64,000 nt of DNA from Sphingobium sp. CAP-1 (GCF_009720145.1 NZ_CP046253.1:1-64000), one strand, 5' to 3'; positions 50,899-60,766 are shown, numbered from the stretch's first letter. Made by a program: numbers and translations. The notes: a model not told the origin generated them from the letters alone.

Positions 50899-50954
50899 CC
50901 GTCAGACATGGCGGCAAGATCGCCCCCTTGCAGCGAAGAAGGTGACAATGGTTT

Positions 50955-50965
50955 ACTGTAACAGT
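50955..50965. promoter_or_regulatory. Palindrome ACTGT-A-ACAGT, putative TetR operator
   Basis: This is a perfect 11-bp palindrome with a single central base, between TetR (ends 50898) and the acyl-CoA dehydrogenase start (51001). The context GTTTACTGTAACAGTTG is AT-rich. Its position suits an operator for the upstream TetR protein. Confidence 0.45.
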
Positions 50966-51000
50966 TGTTTGGTGTAGAAGGCGCGCGAAGGAGAGGTCAG

Positions 51001-52734
51001 ATGTTCAGCTATGTTCCGCCGATTGATGATTATCGCTTCCTGATGGCTGAAGTTCTGCACTTCGACGCGGCGATGGCCGGCATGGGCAAGGAGGTGGATG
51101 TCGATCTGGCCGCCGCCGTGCTGGAGGAGGCGGGACGGATGTGTGCAGAACGGCTGCATCCGCTTAACCGACATGGCGATGAAGAAGGCAGCCGCCTGGT
51201 CGATGGCGCGGTGGAAACGCCTGCCGGTTTTGCCGAGGCCTGGCGCGATTTCGCAGCCGCTGGCTGGGCATCCCTGTCGGCTGATCCGGCCTATGGCGGG
51301 CAGGGGCTGCCCTTCATCCTCCAGCTTTGGCTGGACGAGATGCTCGCGGCTACCAACCTGTCCTTCGGCCTTTTCCCCGGACTGACTCGCGGCGCGTGCG
51401 AGGCCATCATCGCCCATGCCAGTGAGGAACTGAAAGCCGTCTATCTGCCGCCGATGATAAGTGGTGAATGGACCGGTGCCATGGCGCTGACCGAAAGCGG
51501 CGCCGGCACCGACCTTGCCCTGCTCAAGGCCAAGGCGGAGCCACTGGGTGCTGGTGGCTATGCCGTGACCGGGCAGAAGATTTTCATCTCTTCGGGCGAT
51601 CATGATTTCGGTGGTAATATCGTTCATCTGGTGCTGGCGCGTCTGCCCGATGCGCCGGCGGGCGTGAAGGGGATCAGCCTGTTCCTCGTGCCCAAGTTTC
51701 TGCCCGATGCGGACGGTGGCTTTACCGTGCGCAACGGTATGTCGGTCGGGGCGCTGGAAAAGAAGATGGGCATTCATGCCCAGCCGACCTGTGTGATGAA
51801 CTATGACGGTGCGACTGGCTGGCTGGTCGGCGAGCCGCACAAGGGCTTGGCCGCCATGTTCACGATGATGAATGCCGAGCGGTTGATGGTCGGCATCCAG
51901 GGACTGGGTATCGCCGGCGCGGCCTATGGCCAGGCTGCTGCCTACGCCAAGGAAAGGCTGCAAGGGCGCAGCGCCGATGGTGCGCGCGGGCCGGTAGCGA
52001 TCATCGATCATGCCGATGTACGGCGGATGCTGCTCAACATTCGCGCTTTCGTCGAAGGCGGGCGAGCGTTGGCGGGTTGGACGGCACTGCAACTCGATCG
52101 CGCCCATACCGATCCCGATGCGGGGGAACGGGCGAAGGCCGACGCGCTGGTTGCGCTGTTGACGCCTGTTGTGAAGGCGGCCTTCACCGATTTCGGTTTC
52201 GAAAGTGCGGTGCAGGCGCAGCAGGTATTTGGCGGGCATGGCTACATCCGCGAATGGGGGATGGAGCAATATGTCCGTGACGCCCGCATCGCCCAGATTT
52301 ACGAAGGCACCAATGGCGTGCAGGCAATGGATCTGGTCGGGCGCAAGTTGGCATTGGCCGGCGGTGCGGTGGTCGAAGGCTTTTTCGATCAAATCGCGGT
52401 CGATTTGAAGGCTGCCGAGGGGGTGGCCATCGCTAGCAAGACGGGCGAGGCGCTGTTGCTGCTGCGTGACGTTACTGCTGGACTTCGTGGCGCGTCGGTC
52501 GATGCTGCGGGCGCGGCGGCGGTCGATTATCTCCGACTGTTCGCGTTGGTGTCGCTCGGCTGGATGTGGACCCGCATGGCGGTCGCCGCCACGGGGGACA
52601 GCCCGTTACACAGCGCCAAGCGCTTGGTCGCCGACTATTTCGCCCTGCGCATATTGCCACAGGCACAGGGACTGGCCGCCAGCATCAAGGCAGGCGAGGG
52701 CGCGGTCATGGCGCTGGCCGCCGACGCTTTCTAA
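51001..52734 (+). CDS. Long-form acyl-CoA dehydrogenase (DmdC/C-terminal-extension type)
   Basis: At 577 residues this is about 200 longer than ordinary acyl-CoA dehydrogenases. It has an N-terminal extension (MFSYVPPIDDYRFLMAEV), the standard core with ALTESGAGTDLALLKAKAEP, GQKIFISSGDHDF and FGGHGYIREWGMEQYVRDAR followed by YEGTNGVQAMDL, and a helical C-terminal domain of about 110 residues. This layout matches the DmdC-like/3-methylmercaptopropionyl-CoA and aryl- or medium-chain dehydrogenase group. GGAG precedes ATG 51001. It is followed by a thiolase 25 bp downstream. Confidence 0.9.
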   Translation: MFSYVPPIDDYRFLMAEVLHFDAAMAGMGKEVDVDLAAAVLEEAGRMCAERLHPLNRHGDEEGSRLVDGAVETPAGFAEAWRDFAAAGWASLSADPAYGGQGLPFILQLWLDEMLAATNLSFGLFPGLTRGACEAIIAHASEELKAVYLPPMISGEWTGAMALTESGAGTDLALLKAKAEPLGAGGYAVTGQKIFISSGDHDFGGNIVHLVLARLPDAPAGVKGISLFLVPKFLPDADGGFTVRNGMSVGALEKKMGIHAQPTCVMNYDGATGWLVGEPHKGLAAMFTMMNAERLMVGIQGLGIAGAAYGQAAAYAKERLQGRSADGARGPVAIIDHADVRRMLLNIRAFVEGGRALAGWTALQLDRAHTDPDAGERAKADALVALLTPVVKAAFTDFGFESAVQAQQVFGGHGYIREWGMEQYVRDARIAQIYEGTNGVQAMDLVGRKLALAGGAVVEGFFDQIAVDLKAAEGVAIASKTGEALLLLRDVTAGLRGASVDAAGAAAVDYLRLFALVSLGWMWTRMAVAATGDSPLHSAKRLVADYFALRILPQAQGLAASIKAGEGAVMALAADAF

Positions 52735-52759
52735 CCATTATCGATTTCAGGAGCAGAAT

Positions 52760-53938
52760 ATGACGGACGTTTTTCTGGTATCGGCGGCGCGGGCGGCGAT
52801 CGGCAGCTTTGGCGGATCGCTGAGCGACCAGAAGCCGGGTGAACTGGCGGCCCATGTCGCCGGGGCGGCGATTGCGCGGGCGGGGATCGATGCGGCCTTG
52901 GTCGGCCAGTTGGTGCTGGGCAATGTCGTGGCCTGCGAACCGCGGGATGCCTATGCCGCGCGCATTGCGGCGATCGGTGCTGGCCTGCCGCAGGAAAGCC
53001 CCGCACATACGGTCAATCGCCTCTGTGGATCGGGTTTGCAGGCGATCATCAGCGCGGCTCAGGCGATCATGCTGGGTGATTGCGACGTGGCCATCGGTGC
53101 CGGCGCAGAAATTATGAGCCGTGCGCCCTATTTTCTGCCGGCTGCGCGCTGGGGTCAGAAAATGGGCGACGCGCAGTTGCAGGATGGTCTGACTGGCGCG
53201 CTGACTGACCCCTTCCAGGCGATTCACATGGGCGTGACCGCGGAAAATGTCGCGGCGCGCTACGATATTTCGCGGGAGGCGCAGGACGCACTGGCGCTGG
53301 AAAGCCAGACGCGGGCGGCCAACGCGATCAATCAGGGCTATTTCAAGGAACAGATCGTGCCGGTCGAGGTGATGGTGCGGCGCAAGCCGGTTGCCTTCGA
53401 CACCGACGAATATGTCCGCATGACCGCGGCGGCTGAGGACTTCGCCAAGCTGAAGCCGGTATTCAAGAAGGACGGCACGGTGACGGCCGGCAATGCGTCG
53501 GGCATTAATGACGGTGCGGCGGCCGTACTGCTGGCGAGTGAAAGCGCGGTGAAGGCGCAGGGACTGAAGCCGATGGCGCGGCTCGTGGCTTACGGCCATG
53601 CCGGGGTCGATCCGGCCTATATGGGCATTGGCCCGGTTCCTGCCACGCGCAGGGCGCTGGAACGGGCGGGGCTGACCATTGCCGATCTGGATGTGATCGA
53701 GGCGAACGAAGCTTTTGCAGCGCAGGCCTGTGCCGTCGCGAACGAATTGGGGTTCGATCCCGCCAGGGTCAACCCCAATGGCAGCGGCATTTCGCTTGGC
53801 CATCCGGTCGGCGCGACCGGCGCGATCATCACCACCAAGCTGGTGTATGAACTGGCGCGCACCGGCGGGCGCTACGGGCTGGTGACGATGTGCATCGGCG
53901 GTGGCCAGGGCATCGCCGCCATCTGGGAACGGGTATGA
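52760..53938 (+). CDS. Acetyl-CoA acetyltransferase / thiolase
   Basis: This 392-residue thiolase starts at ATG 52760 after CAGGAG. Catalytic residues are the Cys of VNRLCGSGLQAI near residue 90, the His of GHPVGATGA and the Cys of VTMCIGGGQG. GAEIMSRAPYFLPAARWG is the family loop. It follows the long acyl-CoA dehydrogenase; the pair, with the TetR gene, forms a beta-oxidation unit. It is convergent with the PepSY reductase gene 41 bp away. Confidence 0.93.
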   Translation: MTDVFLVSAARAAIGSFGGSLSDQKPGELAAHVAGAAIARAGIDAALVGQLVLGNVVACEPRDAYAARIAAIGAGLPQESPAHTVNRLCGSGLQAIISAAQAIMLGDCDVAIGAGAEIMSRAPYFLPAARWGQKMGDAQLQDGLTGALTDPFQAIHMGVTAENVAARYDISREAQDALALESQTRAANAINQGYFKEQIVPVEVMVRRKPVAFDTDEYVRMTAAAEDFAKLKPVFKKDGTVTAGNASGINDGAAAVLLASESAVKAQGLKPMARLVAYGHAGVDPAYMGIGPVPATRRALERAGLTIADLDVIEANEAFAAQACAVANELGFDPARVNPNGSGISLGHPVGATGAIITTKLVYELARTGGRYGLVTMCIGGGQGIAAIWERV

Positions 53939-53979
53939 TCCCGGCGGGGGCGGGCGTATGTGAAACGGCGAAAGGCCGG

Positions 53980-56508
53980 TCAATAGATGTCCCGTTTATA
54001 GCGCCCGTCCTCCGCCAGACGATCCAGCGCCTCAAGCCCCAGCCGCGTGGCCAGAACGTCATGTACGCCCTGCGCCATTCCCTCCAGTCTGCCGCAGACA
54101 AGGATCGTCGCACCGCGGTCGATCCAGTCCGCGACCGCATCGCCCGCCTCTTGCAGCTTGTCCTGTACATAGCGGCCGCAATCCGCGTCGCGGGAAAAGG
54201 CGCGGTCGAGCCGCGCAAGGGTGCCGTCCGCCAGCCAGGTGGCCAGTTCCTGATCGAAGAAGCGGTCATGCGCGCGTATCCGTTCGCCAAAGAGCAGCCA
54301 ATGCCCCTTGTCGCCGGCATGGGCAGCCGCGCGCAGATGGGCGCGCAGGCCGGCGATGCCGGTGCCGTTGCCGATCAGGATCAATGGTCCTGGCGACCCA
54401 TTTTCAAGGCGGAAGCCGGGATTGGGCCGCACGCGCAGCGTCGTCGTCGCGCCGATGGCCAGATGTGCGGTCAGCCATCCCGACCCGATGCCCAACCGTC
54501 CGTCCGCGCCTTGCACCTGCCGCACTACCAGATCGAGCGTGCCGTCCGCCGCTATGGACGCGGCGGAATATTCGCGCACCGGCAGCGGCCGCATGGCCTT
54601 CACCGCCTCCATGCTGATCGATGCACCAGGCTCTGGCAGGATGACGCCGGAGAGCTGATCCCTCAGCCGGGCGCCGATTTCCAGCACATCGCCCTTGGGA
54701 AGCTGCTTCGCCAGCAGCGCGTCCACGGCATCGGGGGCGTTACACGGATGGACTTCCACGATGTCGCCGGCCGCCCAATCCGGCATTGCATCTGCTGGCG
54801 GCTCGAAGCGCAGATGGAAGGCTTTGGCCGCATGGCTGCCAGGATTCAATTCCGTGCGGGCCACCAGAGTCCAGGGGGCAAAGGGGATGGCCGTCTGGCC
54901 GCGTGTGCCGTCCCCGGCTCCCAGAATATGCAGTGCCTGACGCCAGGCGACCTCCGCTTCGGCATCTTCCTTTTCCATGGCGATCAGGGGAAAGAGCGGG
55001 ATAGCCCCCGCTCCGGCCAGCCAGTCCGCGACCGCATGGCCATAGCCGCAGAAATCCGCATATTCCCGATCGCCGATTGCCAGTACGCCATGGCGCAGAT
55101 GTGACAGGTCGATCGCTGGCCCGCGCAGGACGCGATTGGTGAAGCCGCGCGCCATGTCCGGCGGCTCGCCATCGCCATAGGTGCTGGCAACCACCAGAAG
55201 ATGTTTCGTCGCAGCCAGCAGGGCGGGCGTCACCTTGCCAATCGGCAATACCTGCGCGCGCACGCCGCCATGGGCCAATGCTTGCGCGGCGTTGCGCGCC
55301 ATCAATTCGGCCGTTCCGGTCTGACTGGCAAAGGCAATCAACAGATCGCACGCGCCGGCTGTCAGGGCATTGCGCGTTTGCAGCGCCCGCGCTGCCCGCT
55401 CCTTCTTGTGGCGGGAGAGGTAGAGGAGGAATCCCGTCACCGTGAACAGAGGCATGGTGAGGCTGGTCAGCAGCAGGGCAATCCGGCCGGGCAAGCCGAA
55501 AAAGGCGCCGCGGTGCAATTCGAACATGCTCTGGATTATGATCGTTCCCAGCGGCCGGCGATCATAAAGATCGCGTTTCCTGAGCGTGATCGTCCGGGGA
55601 TCATAGCTGTAGCGATCGGTCTGACGAAGGTGGCGCGCGTCCGCCGGTCGGGCGTCGAAATGGATCGTCCTGACTGGCCGCGTCGGTGCAGGCTGGGTGA
55701 TGCGCACCCAGGCATAGGCATTGCCCGTTTCCTTGCGGAAGGCGGTCCAGACCGGGTCGATCGGCGGACGCGGCGCGATGCTCCCGGTCTTGCCCCGTTC
55801 GCCGCCACGCTCCTCTCCGCCCGTCTTGCCCGTCAGCGCATAGCTGACCCCCTGGCGATACCAGTCATAACTCCACCACAGGCCGGTAAGCGCGCTCAGC
55901 AGGTAGAAGATCAAGACCCAGGTGCCGATGACGACATGCAGCGCCCGCCAAAGATTGCGGCCACTCTTTCTAAGATCCAGTACCAGCCAGGCCCGCCAGT
56001 CCAGCGCCCGGCGCGGCCAGCGCAGATAGAGGCCCGACAGGGCGAAGAAGATGAGGGAAATGGCGCTGAACGCGGTTATCTGCCGACCGATGCCATTGCC
56101 CCCGCCCGGCAGCGCCAGCCAGCGATGCAGATCATCCATCAGATGGAAAAAGCCCGCGCCCCTTGGTTCGCCCAGCCATGCGCCGGTCGCGCGATCGACC
56201 TGTCCCTGTCGGCGTCCTCGTCCTTCGTTCGCGCTCAGACGCACCGCATGGGATCTGTCACGGGCCGCCTCCCAGTCCAGGCGCGCGACATAATAGCCGG
56301 GATTGTCGGACTGCACCCTGGCAATCAGCCGGTCGGGTGACAGGTCGGGCGTGGCCGGCACGCCGGGGGCGAACAGGCGTGGCGACAGGGCTTCGCTAAT
56401 CTCATCCTCGAAACTCATGGCAGCGCCGGTGATGCCCATCAGTGCAAGCACGATGCCGGCGGTGATGCCCAGAAACCAATGGATCTGAAACAGGACTTGC
56501 TTTGTCAC
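53980..56508 (-). CDS. PepSY-TM / flavodoxin / NADPH reductase fusion (ferric reductase-like)
   Basis: This 842-residue membrane flavoprotein has three parts. Residues about 1-375 are a PepSY-associated TM region beginning VLFQIHWFLGITAGIVLALMG with several helices. Residues about 387-525 are a flavodoxin domain (IAFASQTGTAELMARNAA and ASTYGDGEPPD). The rest is a CPR/sulfite-reductase-type FAD and NADPH module (RPLPVREYSAAS, GNGTGIAGLRAHL, FGERIRAHDRFF). It would move electrons from NADPH across the inner membrane, most plausibly to ferric siderophore. It is divergent from a siderophore TonB receptor with a Fur-like site between them. Confidence 0.9.
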   Translation of the reverse strand: MTKQVLFQIHWFLGITAGIVLALMGITGAAMSFEDEISEALSPRLFAPGVPATPDLSPDRLIARVQSDNPGYYVARLDWEAARDRSHAVRLSANEGRGRRQGQVDRATGAWLGEPRGAGFFHLMDDLHRWLALPGGGNGIGRQITAFSAISLIFFALSGLYLRWPRRALDWRAWLVLDLRKSGRNLWRALHVVIGTWVLIFYLLSALTGLWWSYDWYRQGVSYALTGKTGGEERGGERGKTGSIAPRPPIDPVWTAFRKETGNAYAWVRITQPAPTRPVRTIHFDARPADARHLRQTDRYSYDPRTITLRKRDLYDRRPLGTIIIQSMFELHRGAFFGLPGRIALLLTSLTMPLFTVTGFLLYLSRHKKERAARALQTRNALTAGACDLLIAFASQTGTAELMARNAAQALAHGGVRAQVLPIGKVTPALLAATKHLLVVASTYGDGEPPDMARGFTNRVLRGPAIDLSHLRHGVLAIGDREYADFCGYGHAVADWLAGAGAIPLFPLIAMEKEDAEAEVAWRQALHILGAGDGTRGQTAIPFAPWTLVARTELNPGSHAAKAFHLRFEPPADAMPDWAAGDIVEVHPCNAPDAVDALLAKQLPKGDVLEIGARLRDQLSGVILPEPGASISMEAVKAMRPLPVREYSAASIAADGTLDLVVRQVQGADGRLGIGSGWLTAHLAIGATTTLRVRPNPGFRLENGSPGPLILIGNGTGIAGLRAHLRAAAHAGDKGHWLLFGERIRAHDRFFDQELATWLADGTLARLDRAFSRDADCGRYVQDKLQEAGDAVADWIDRGATILVCGRLEGMAQGVHDVLATRLGLEALDRLAEDGRYKRDIY

Positions 56509-56568
56509 CCGGACTCCATGGGATGCGGTGGCTTATGCGGGCTATCGCCGATATGCGACGGAAATGCA

Positions 56569-56587
56569 ATTGCGACCTATTCGCAAT
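56569..56587. promoter_or_regulatory. Fur-box-like palindrome
   Basis: ATTGCGA-CCTAT-TCGCAAT is a perfect 7-bp inverted repeat with a 5-bp spacer (19 bp in all). It lies between the PepSY reductase start (56508) and siderophore receptor start (56631). Size, symmetry and iron-related neighbours fit a Fur-type operator. The exact consensus for this genus was not checked. Confidence 0.6.
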
Positions 56588-56630
56588 ATCTCTATGCGCT
56601 GTATCAACAGGGCCGATTCTGGGGAATATG

Positions 56631-58712
56631 ATGAGCATTTGGATGATCGCCGCGTCGGTGGCAGGTGTGGCGCAGGGCGCGCCGCCGGCCGATCAGGCGC
56701 AGATCGAGCGCAAGCTGGACGAGGAAATCGTCGTCACTGGGCAACGTCCGACCTTCAAGACCGACATGGTCCAGGTCGGTGCGTTCCGTAACCAGTCGAT
56801 CCTCGACACGCCGGCCAGCATCGCCGTGATCCCGAAGGCGCTGCTCGATGCGCAGGGTGCGACGGGGCTGGAGGACGCGTTGCGCAATGCGCCGGGTGTG
56901 ACGCAGCAGGCGACAAGTCCCACAACCAGCAACAATTTCGTGTCGCGCGGCGTATTGATGAATGCGCGAACCAACTATCGGCTGAACGGTGCGTTACAGA
57001 TCATCAATCTCAGTCCGGTGCCGATCGAGAACAAGCAGCGCGTCGAACTGCTGAAGGGCGTGTCTGCGCTTTATTATGGCCTCGCCACGCCATCGGGTAT
57101 CGTCAATGTCGTGACGAAACGTGCCGGCGACCGGCCGGTCGCCAGCCTCTATATGAATGGCGATGCCGAGGGCAGTATCGGCGCGGGATTCGATGTCGGT
57201 CGGAAATTTGGCGGCGATGACCAGTTTGGCGTTCGCATCAACGGCTATTCTGCTCATGTGGAAACCCCGATCGACGGGGTCGACGGTTATCGCTATCTGG
57301 CCAGCGGCGCGTTCGACTGGCAGGTTTCGGAACGGCTGTCGTTCAAGCTGGACATCGAACATTATCGCCGCGCCACCGACGAACCGGGCGGCATATCGCT
57401 GGCCGCCTTCCAGTTGCTCGATCATATACCCAGCCCGCATAATCGTTATGCGCCTGACAATGCGCCTTACCGCACCTGGTCGACCAATGTGCTGGGCCGC
57501 GCCGATTATGCGCTGAGCGATGCCTGGTCGATCCGTGCCGAAGCCGGACTGGCCCAGTCGCGGCGGCAGCGCAGCCGGGCGGACTTCAGTTTCACCAGCG
57601 CCGCGACAGTGGCCAGCGGCGCCGGACGCATTTCGGGTAACTACACGCCCGATCAGGAATATCGCAATGAATATGTACGAACCGAAATAGCCGGCCGGGT
57701 GCCGACATTCGGCATCGATCATGAACTGCTGTTCGGCGTCGCCCGCAACCGGCAGGTGCAGGAGGACCAGCATCAGCGCAGCTACACGGCTGTTGCGCAG
57801 AATATCCTTGATCCCCGCCGTATCAGCTTCGGCGATCTGGTCTTTACAACGACCCGCCTGTTGCCGGGCAGCGTCAATATCGACACCGGCGCCTATATAC
57901 TGGACATCGCCCATGTCGGCGAAAAACTGTTGCTGATCGGCGGTGTGCGGCGCGTGCTTTACGATACGAAGGAGAGTGGCGACGACTATCGGATGAAGGC
58001 CTGGACGCCGACCGGCGGGATCGTTTTCAAGCCGACTGGCAAATCGAGCCTCTATGTCACCTATATCGAGGGGCTGGAGAGCGCAGGCACCGCACCGACC
58101 GGCACCAATAATGAAGGTGACATATTGCGGCCGGTGCTGAGCAAGCAGATCGAAGCCGGCGGCCGGATCGAAGTGGCGGGCGCGCTCGCCAGTCTGGCCT
58201 ATTTTCATATCGACCGCGGGCTGAGCTATACCAATGCCGATAATGTCTATGTGGTCGACGGTCGTGCCGTCCACAAGGGTATAGAAGCGTCGCTTCAAGG
58301 CAATGTGACACCGCAATTGTCGGTGGCGCTGGCGGGCCAATATCTGAAAGCAACGCAGGAGAATAGCGGCGTCGTCGCGCAGAATGGCAAGCGGGTCGAC
58401 AATACGCCACGCTGGTCTGCATCGTTGTTCGCGGAATATCGTCCGGCGGTGCTGCCTGATCTGGGTGTGAATGGCGGTATCTATTATACGGGACTGCGTT
58501 ATGCCGATGCGCTCAATATCTATGCGATGCCAGCCTATACCACCTATAGTCTGGGCGCGAATTACAGGGTCAAGATGCCGGGCGATCGTGCGCTGACGCT
58601 GCGGGTCAACGGCGACAACCTGACCAACAAGCGCTATTGGTCTACCGGCGGGACGATCTTCTATGTCGGCTTGGCGCGGCAGGTGCGCTTTTCCGCCACC
58701 GTCGATTTCTGA
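56631..58712 (+). CDS. TonB-dependent siderophore receptor
   Basis: This 693-residue receptor is read from ATG 56631 (an ATG three bases earlier is equally possible), with GGGGA at 56621-56625. The signal peptide ends about ASVAGVAQGA. A TonB box EEIVVTGQRP follows near residue 31, then a plug with TPASIAVIPKALLDAQGA, LRNAPGVTQQ and RVELLKGVSALYYGLATPSG. The barrel ends with FSATVDF. Plug wording fits the TonB-siderophor family. It is divergent from the PepSY reductase fusion, giving an uptake-plus-reduction pair for iron. Confidence 0.92.
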   Translation: MSIWMIAASVAGVAQGAPPADQAQIERKLDEEIVVTGQRPTFKTDMVQVGAFRNQSILDTPASIAVIPKALLDAQGATGLEDALRNAPGVTQQATSPTTSNNFVSRGVLMNARTNYRLNGALQIINLSPVPIENKQRVELLKGVSALYYGLATPSGIVNVVTKRAGDRPVASLYMNGDAEGSIGAGFDVGRKFGGDDQFGVRINGYSAHVETPIDGVDGYRYLASGAFDWQVSERLSFKLDIEHYRRATDEPGGISLAAFQLLDHIPSPHNRYAPDNAPYRTWSTNVLGRADYALSDAWSIRAEAGLAQSRRQRSRADFSFTSAATVASGAGRISGNYTPDQEYRNEYVRTEIAGRVPTFGIDHELLFGVARNRQVQEDQHQRSYTAVAQNILDPRRISFGDLVFTTTRLLPGSVNIDTGAYILDIAHVGEKLLLIGGVRRVLYDTKESGDDYRMKAWTPTGGIVFKPTGKSSLYVTYIEGLESAGTAPTGTNNEGDILRPVLSKQIEAGGRIEVAGALASLAYFHIDRGLSYTNADNVYVVDGRAVHKGIEASLQGNVTPQLSVALAGQYLKATQENSGVVAQNGKRVDNTPRWSASLFAEYRPAVLPDLGVNGGIYYTGLRYADALNIYAMPAYTTYSLGANYRVKMPGDRALTLRVNGDNLTNKRYWSTGGTIFYVGLARQVRFSATVDF

Positions 58713-58802
58713 ACAGCGCCGGGATGAACTGCCCACCCCGGTCGACAATCTGATGAACTGGTGGCGGGCAATGGTCGCTTGCGGCCCCGACGCGGCCAGT
58801 GC

Positions 58803-59456
58803 CTATCGCCGGCACCAGCTTTCGATCACGTCGATCACGCTCATGCGCCGCCGCGCCAGTGCCTTGGGGGAACTCATGTCGCGCTCGAATCCATAGGAGA
58901 AGGTGTAGCGGTTCGACACATTGTAGAAGCAAAGCGCGCTGATCGTCATATGCAGTTCGACCGGATCGATCCCTTCGCGAAAATGGCTACTGGCCACCCC
59001 CCGCGTCAATATGGCGCGCAGATGCTCCACCACCGCGCGGTTGCGCTCGCGAATGCCGGGAATTTCGCCGACATGCGCGCCGCGCAGGATATTCTCGTTC
59101 ATCACCAGACGAACAAATTCGGGATGCTGGTTATGATAGTCAAAGGTCGCGCCGACCACGTCGCGCAGCGCCGCATCCGGTTCCATCTGATCACGAACAT
59201 GGTCCGTGTCCATCGCGCGCACGGCGGTATAGGCGCGTTCCAGCACCGCGCGATACAGGCCTTCCTTGCCCCCGAAATAATAATAGATCATGCGCTTGGA
59301 GGAATTGGTTCGTTCGGCGATCTCGTCAATGCGCGCGCCGCTCAACCCCTTGTCGGCAAATTCGGCGGTCGCCACGTCCAATATGTTGAGCCGTGTCTCC
59401 TCCGCCTCCGACGCGCGGCTCGCGCTCTCCTTGCCGGTTGGCACCATCTTGGCCAC
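58803..59456 (-). CDS. TetR-family transcriptional regulator
   Basis: This 217-residue protein has a TetR HTH (ATAEFADKGLSGARIDEIAERTNSSKRMIYYYFGGKEGL, about residues 30-68) and a C-terminal domain with HPEFVRLVMNENILRGAHV and FYNVSNRYTFSYGF. It is convergent with the siderophore receptor. It is transcribed in the same direction as the folate C1 genes but with a 106-bp gap. Its target is not evident. Confidence 0.87.
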   Translation of the reverse strand: MAKMVPTGKESASRASEAEETRLNILDVATAEFADKGLSGARIDEIAERTNSSKRMIYYYFGGKEGLYRAVLERAYTAVRAMDTDHVRDQMEPDAALRDVVGATFDYHNQHPEFVRLVMNENILRGAHVGEIPGIRERNRAVVEHLRAILTRGVASSHFREGIDPVELHMTISALCFYNVSNRYTFSYGFERDMSSPKALARRRMSVIDVIESWCRR

Positions 59457-59562
59457 GCCTTGATCCTCTAATCCTGTCGTTCAACACCATAGCCTTAGCT
59501 CTGGCACGGCGGCAGGGGAACGGAAAAAAAGGCACTGAACGGACAGGATGGTATAGAGATTC

Positions 59563-59907
59563 TCAGCCTCGGACCGTCACTTCCACCCCCGCCAGCCCGC
59601 GGGTTAGGGCGAATGGCTTGTCGACATTGACGCAGGCTTCGATCACGCCCGGCCAGCTCAGGCATTCCGCGCCCAGTCGATGCGCGAATGTCTCGATCAG
59701 CGGGATATGCACCTCCGACATCGCCTCGGCCGCGCGGACGATGCGGCGATAGTCCACCGTCTCGCCGATCGCGTCCACCGCGCCGCCGTCCAGCAGCAAT
59801 TGCACGGTGATGACCAGCGGCTGGCGGCGGCCGATCTCGTCAGGATTGATGCCGATGTCGGCGAGCAGCGGCAGATCCTTGACCCGCACCTTTGTCATGA
59901 CCGTCAT
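59563..59907 (-). CDS. Dihydroneopterin aldolase-like protein (FolB family)
   Basis: This is a 114-residue protein of FolB length. It shows LLADIGINPDEIGRRQPLVI, TVDYRRIV and the Lys of VNVDKPFALTRG, the expected positions of FolB/dihydroneopterin aldolases. It starts one base past the FolD stop, so it is co-transcribed with the C1 genes. It could be a folate biosynthesis enzyme or a paralogue serving tetrahydropterin cofactor supply in the demethylation-linked module. Confidence 0.82.
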   Translation of the reverse strand: MTVMTKVRVKDLPLLADIGINPDEIGRRQPLVITVQLLLDGGAVDAIGETVDYRRIVRAAEAMSEVHIPLIETFAHRLGAECLSWPGVIEACVNVDKPFALTRGLAGVEVTVRG

Positions 59908-59908
59908 C

Positions 59909-60766
59909 TCAGCCCGCCATCCTGTCCGCCGCCATCACCGTGTTACTGAGCAGGCAGGCGATGGTCATCGGCCCGACCCCGCCCGGCACCGGCGTCACCG
60001 CCCTGGCATGGTCCAGTTCGTGGGTCGCGCAATCGCCGACGATGCGGCTGGTCCCGTCATGATCGATGACGCGGGTGATGCCCACGTCGATCACCACCGC
60101 GCCCGGTTTCACCCAATAGCCGCGCACCAGATGCGGGGCGCCCGCCGCTGCCACGATCACGTCGGCGGCGCGGGCGATGTCGGGCAGGTTGCGGGTTTCG
60201 ATATGTGTCACCGTCACCGTCGCCTCCCGCTCCAGCAGCAGCATGGCGACCGGTTTGCCGACAATATTGGACTTGCCGATCACCACCACATTGAGGCCGC
60301 GATAATCGTCGATCACGCTGTCGAGCAGCATCATGATGCCCAGCGGTGTGCAGGGCACCAGCCCGCGCGTACCGGTCGACAGGCGGCCGACATTGACGGG
60401 GTGGAAGCCGTCGACATCCTTGGCCGGGTCGATGCGATCCAGCACGCGGGTCGCATCGATGCCGGCGGGCAGGGGGAGTTGCACCAATATGCCATGCACC
60501 GCCGGATCGGCGTTCAGCGCGTCGATCAGGTCGCACAGCGCCACTTCGTCGCAATCGGCCGCCAGCCGATGCTCGATCGACCGGATGCCGGCCTTGCGGC
60601 ATTCACCAATCTTGCGCCGAACATAGATGTCGCTGGCCGGATTGTCGCCGACCAATATCACCGCCAGCGCCGGATCTACCCCGCTCGTTCTCAGTCGTTC
60701 GACGGAGGCAGCCGTCCGGTCCGACAGTGCGCGCGCCATCGCGCGGCCGTCGATCATCATACTCAT
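59909..60766 (-). CDS. folD: Methylenetetrahydrofolate dehydrogenase / methenyl-THF cyclohydrolase
   Basis: This 285-residue protein has FolD hallmarks: NPASDIYVRRKIGEC with the catalytic Lys near 53, GILVQLPLPAGID, DVDGFHPVNVG, VVVIGKSNIVGKPVAMLL and the C-terminal PVPGGVGPMTIACLLSNT. It converts methylene-THF to formyl-THF via methenyl-THF with NAD(P)+. It lies between PurU and FolB-like genes. An alternative start three codons in (MIDG) is possible. The context suggests an oxidative direction toward formate. Confidence 0.95.
   Translation of the reverse strand: MSMMIDGRAMARALSDRTAASVERLRTSGVDPALAVILVGDNPASDIYVRRKIGECRKAGIRSIEHRLAADCDEVALCDLIDALNADPAVHGILVQLPLPAGIDATRVLDRIDPAKDVDGFHPVNVGRLSTGTRGLVPCTPLGIMMLLDSVIDDYRGLNVVVIGKSNIVGKPVAMLLLEREATVTVTHIETRNLPDIARAADVIVAAAGAPHLVRGYWVKPGAVVIDVGITRVIDHDGTSRIVGDCATHELDHARAVTPVPGGVGPMTIACLLSNTVMAADRMAG

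Noticed and set aside
56994..58748. 584-aa open frame on the minus strand
   Set aside because: Antisense to the siderophore receptor barrel; no family features.
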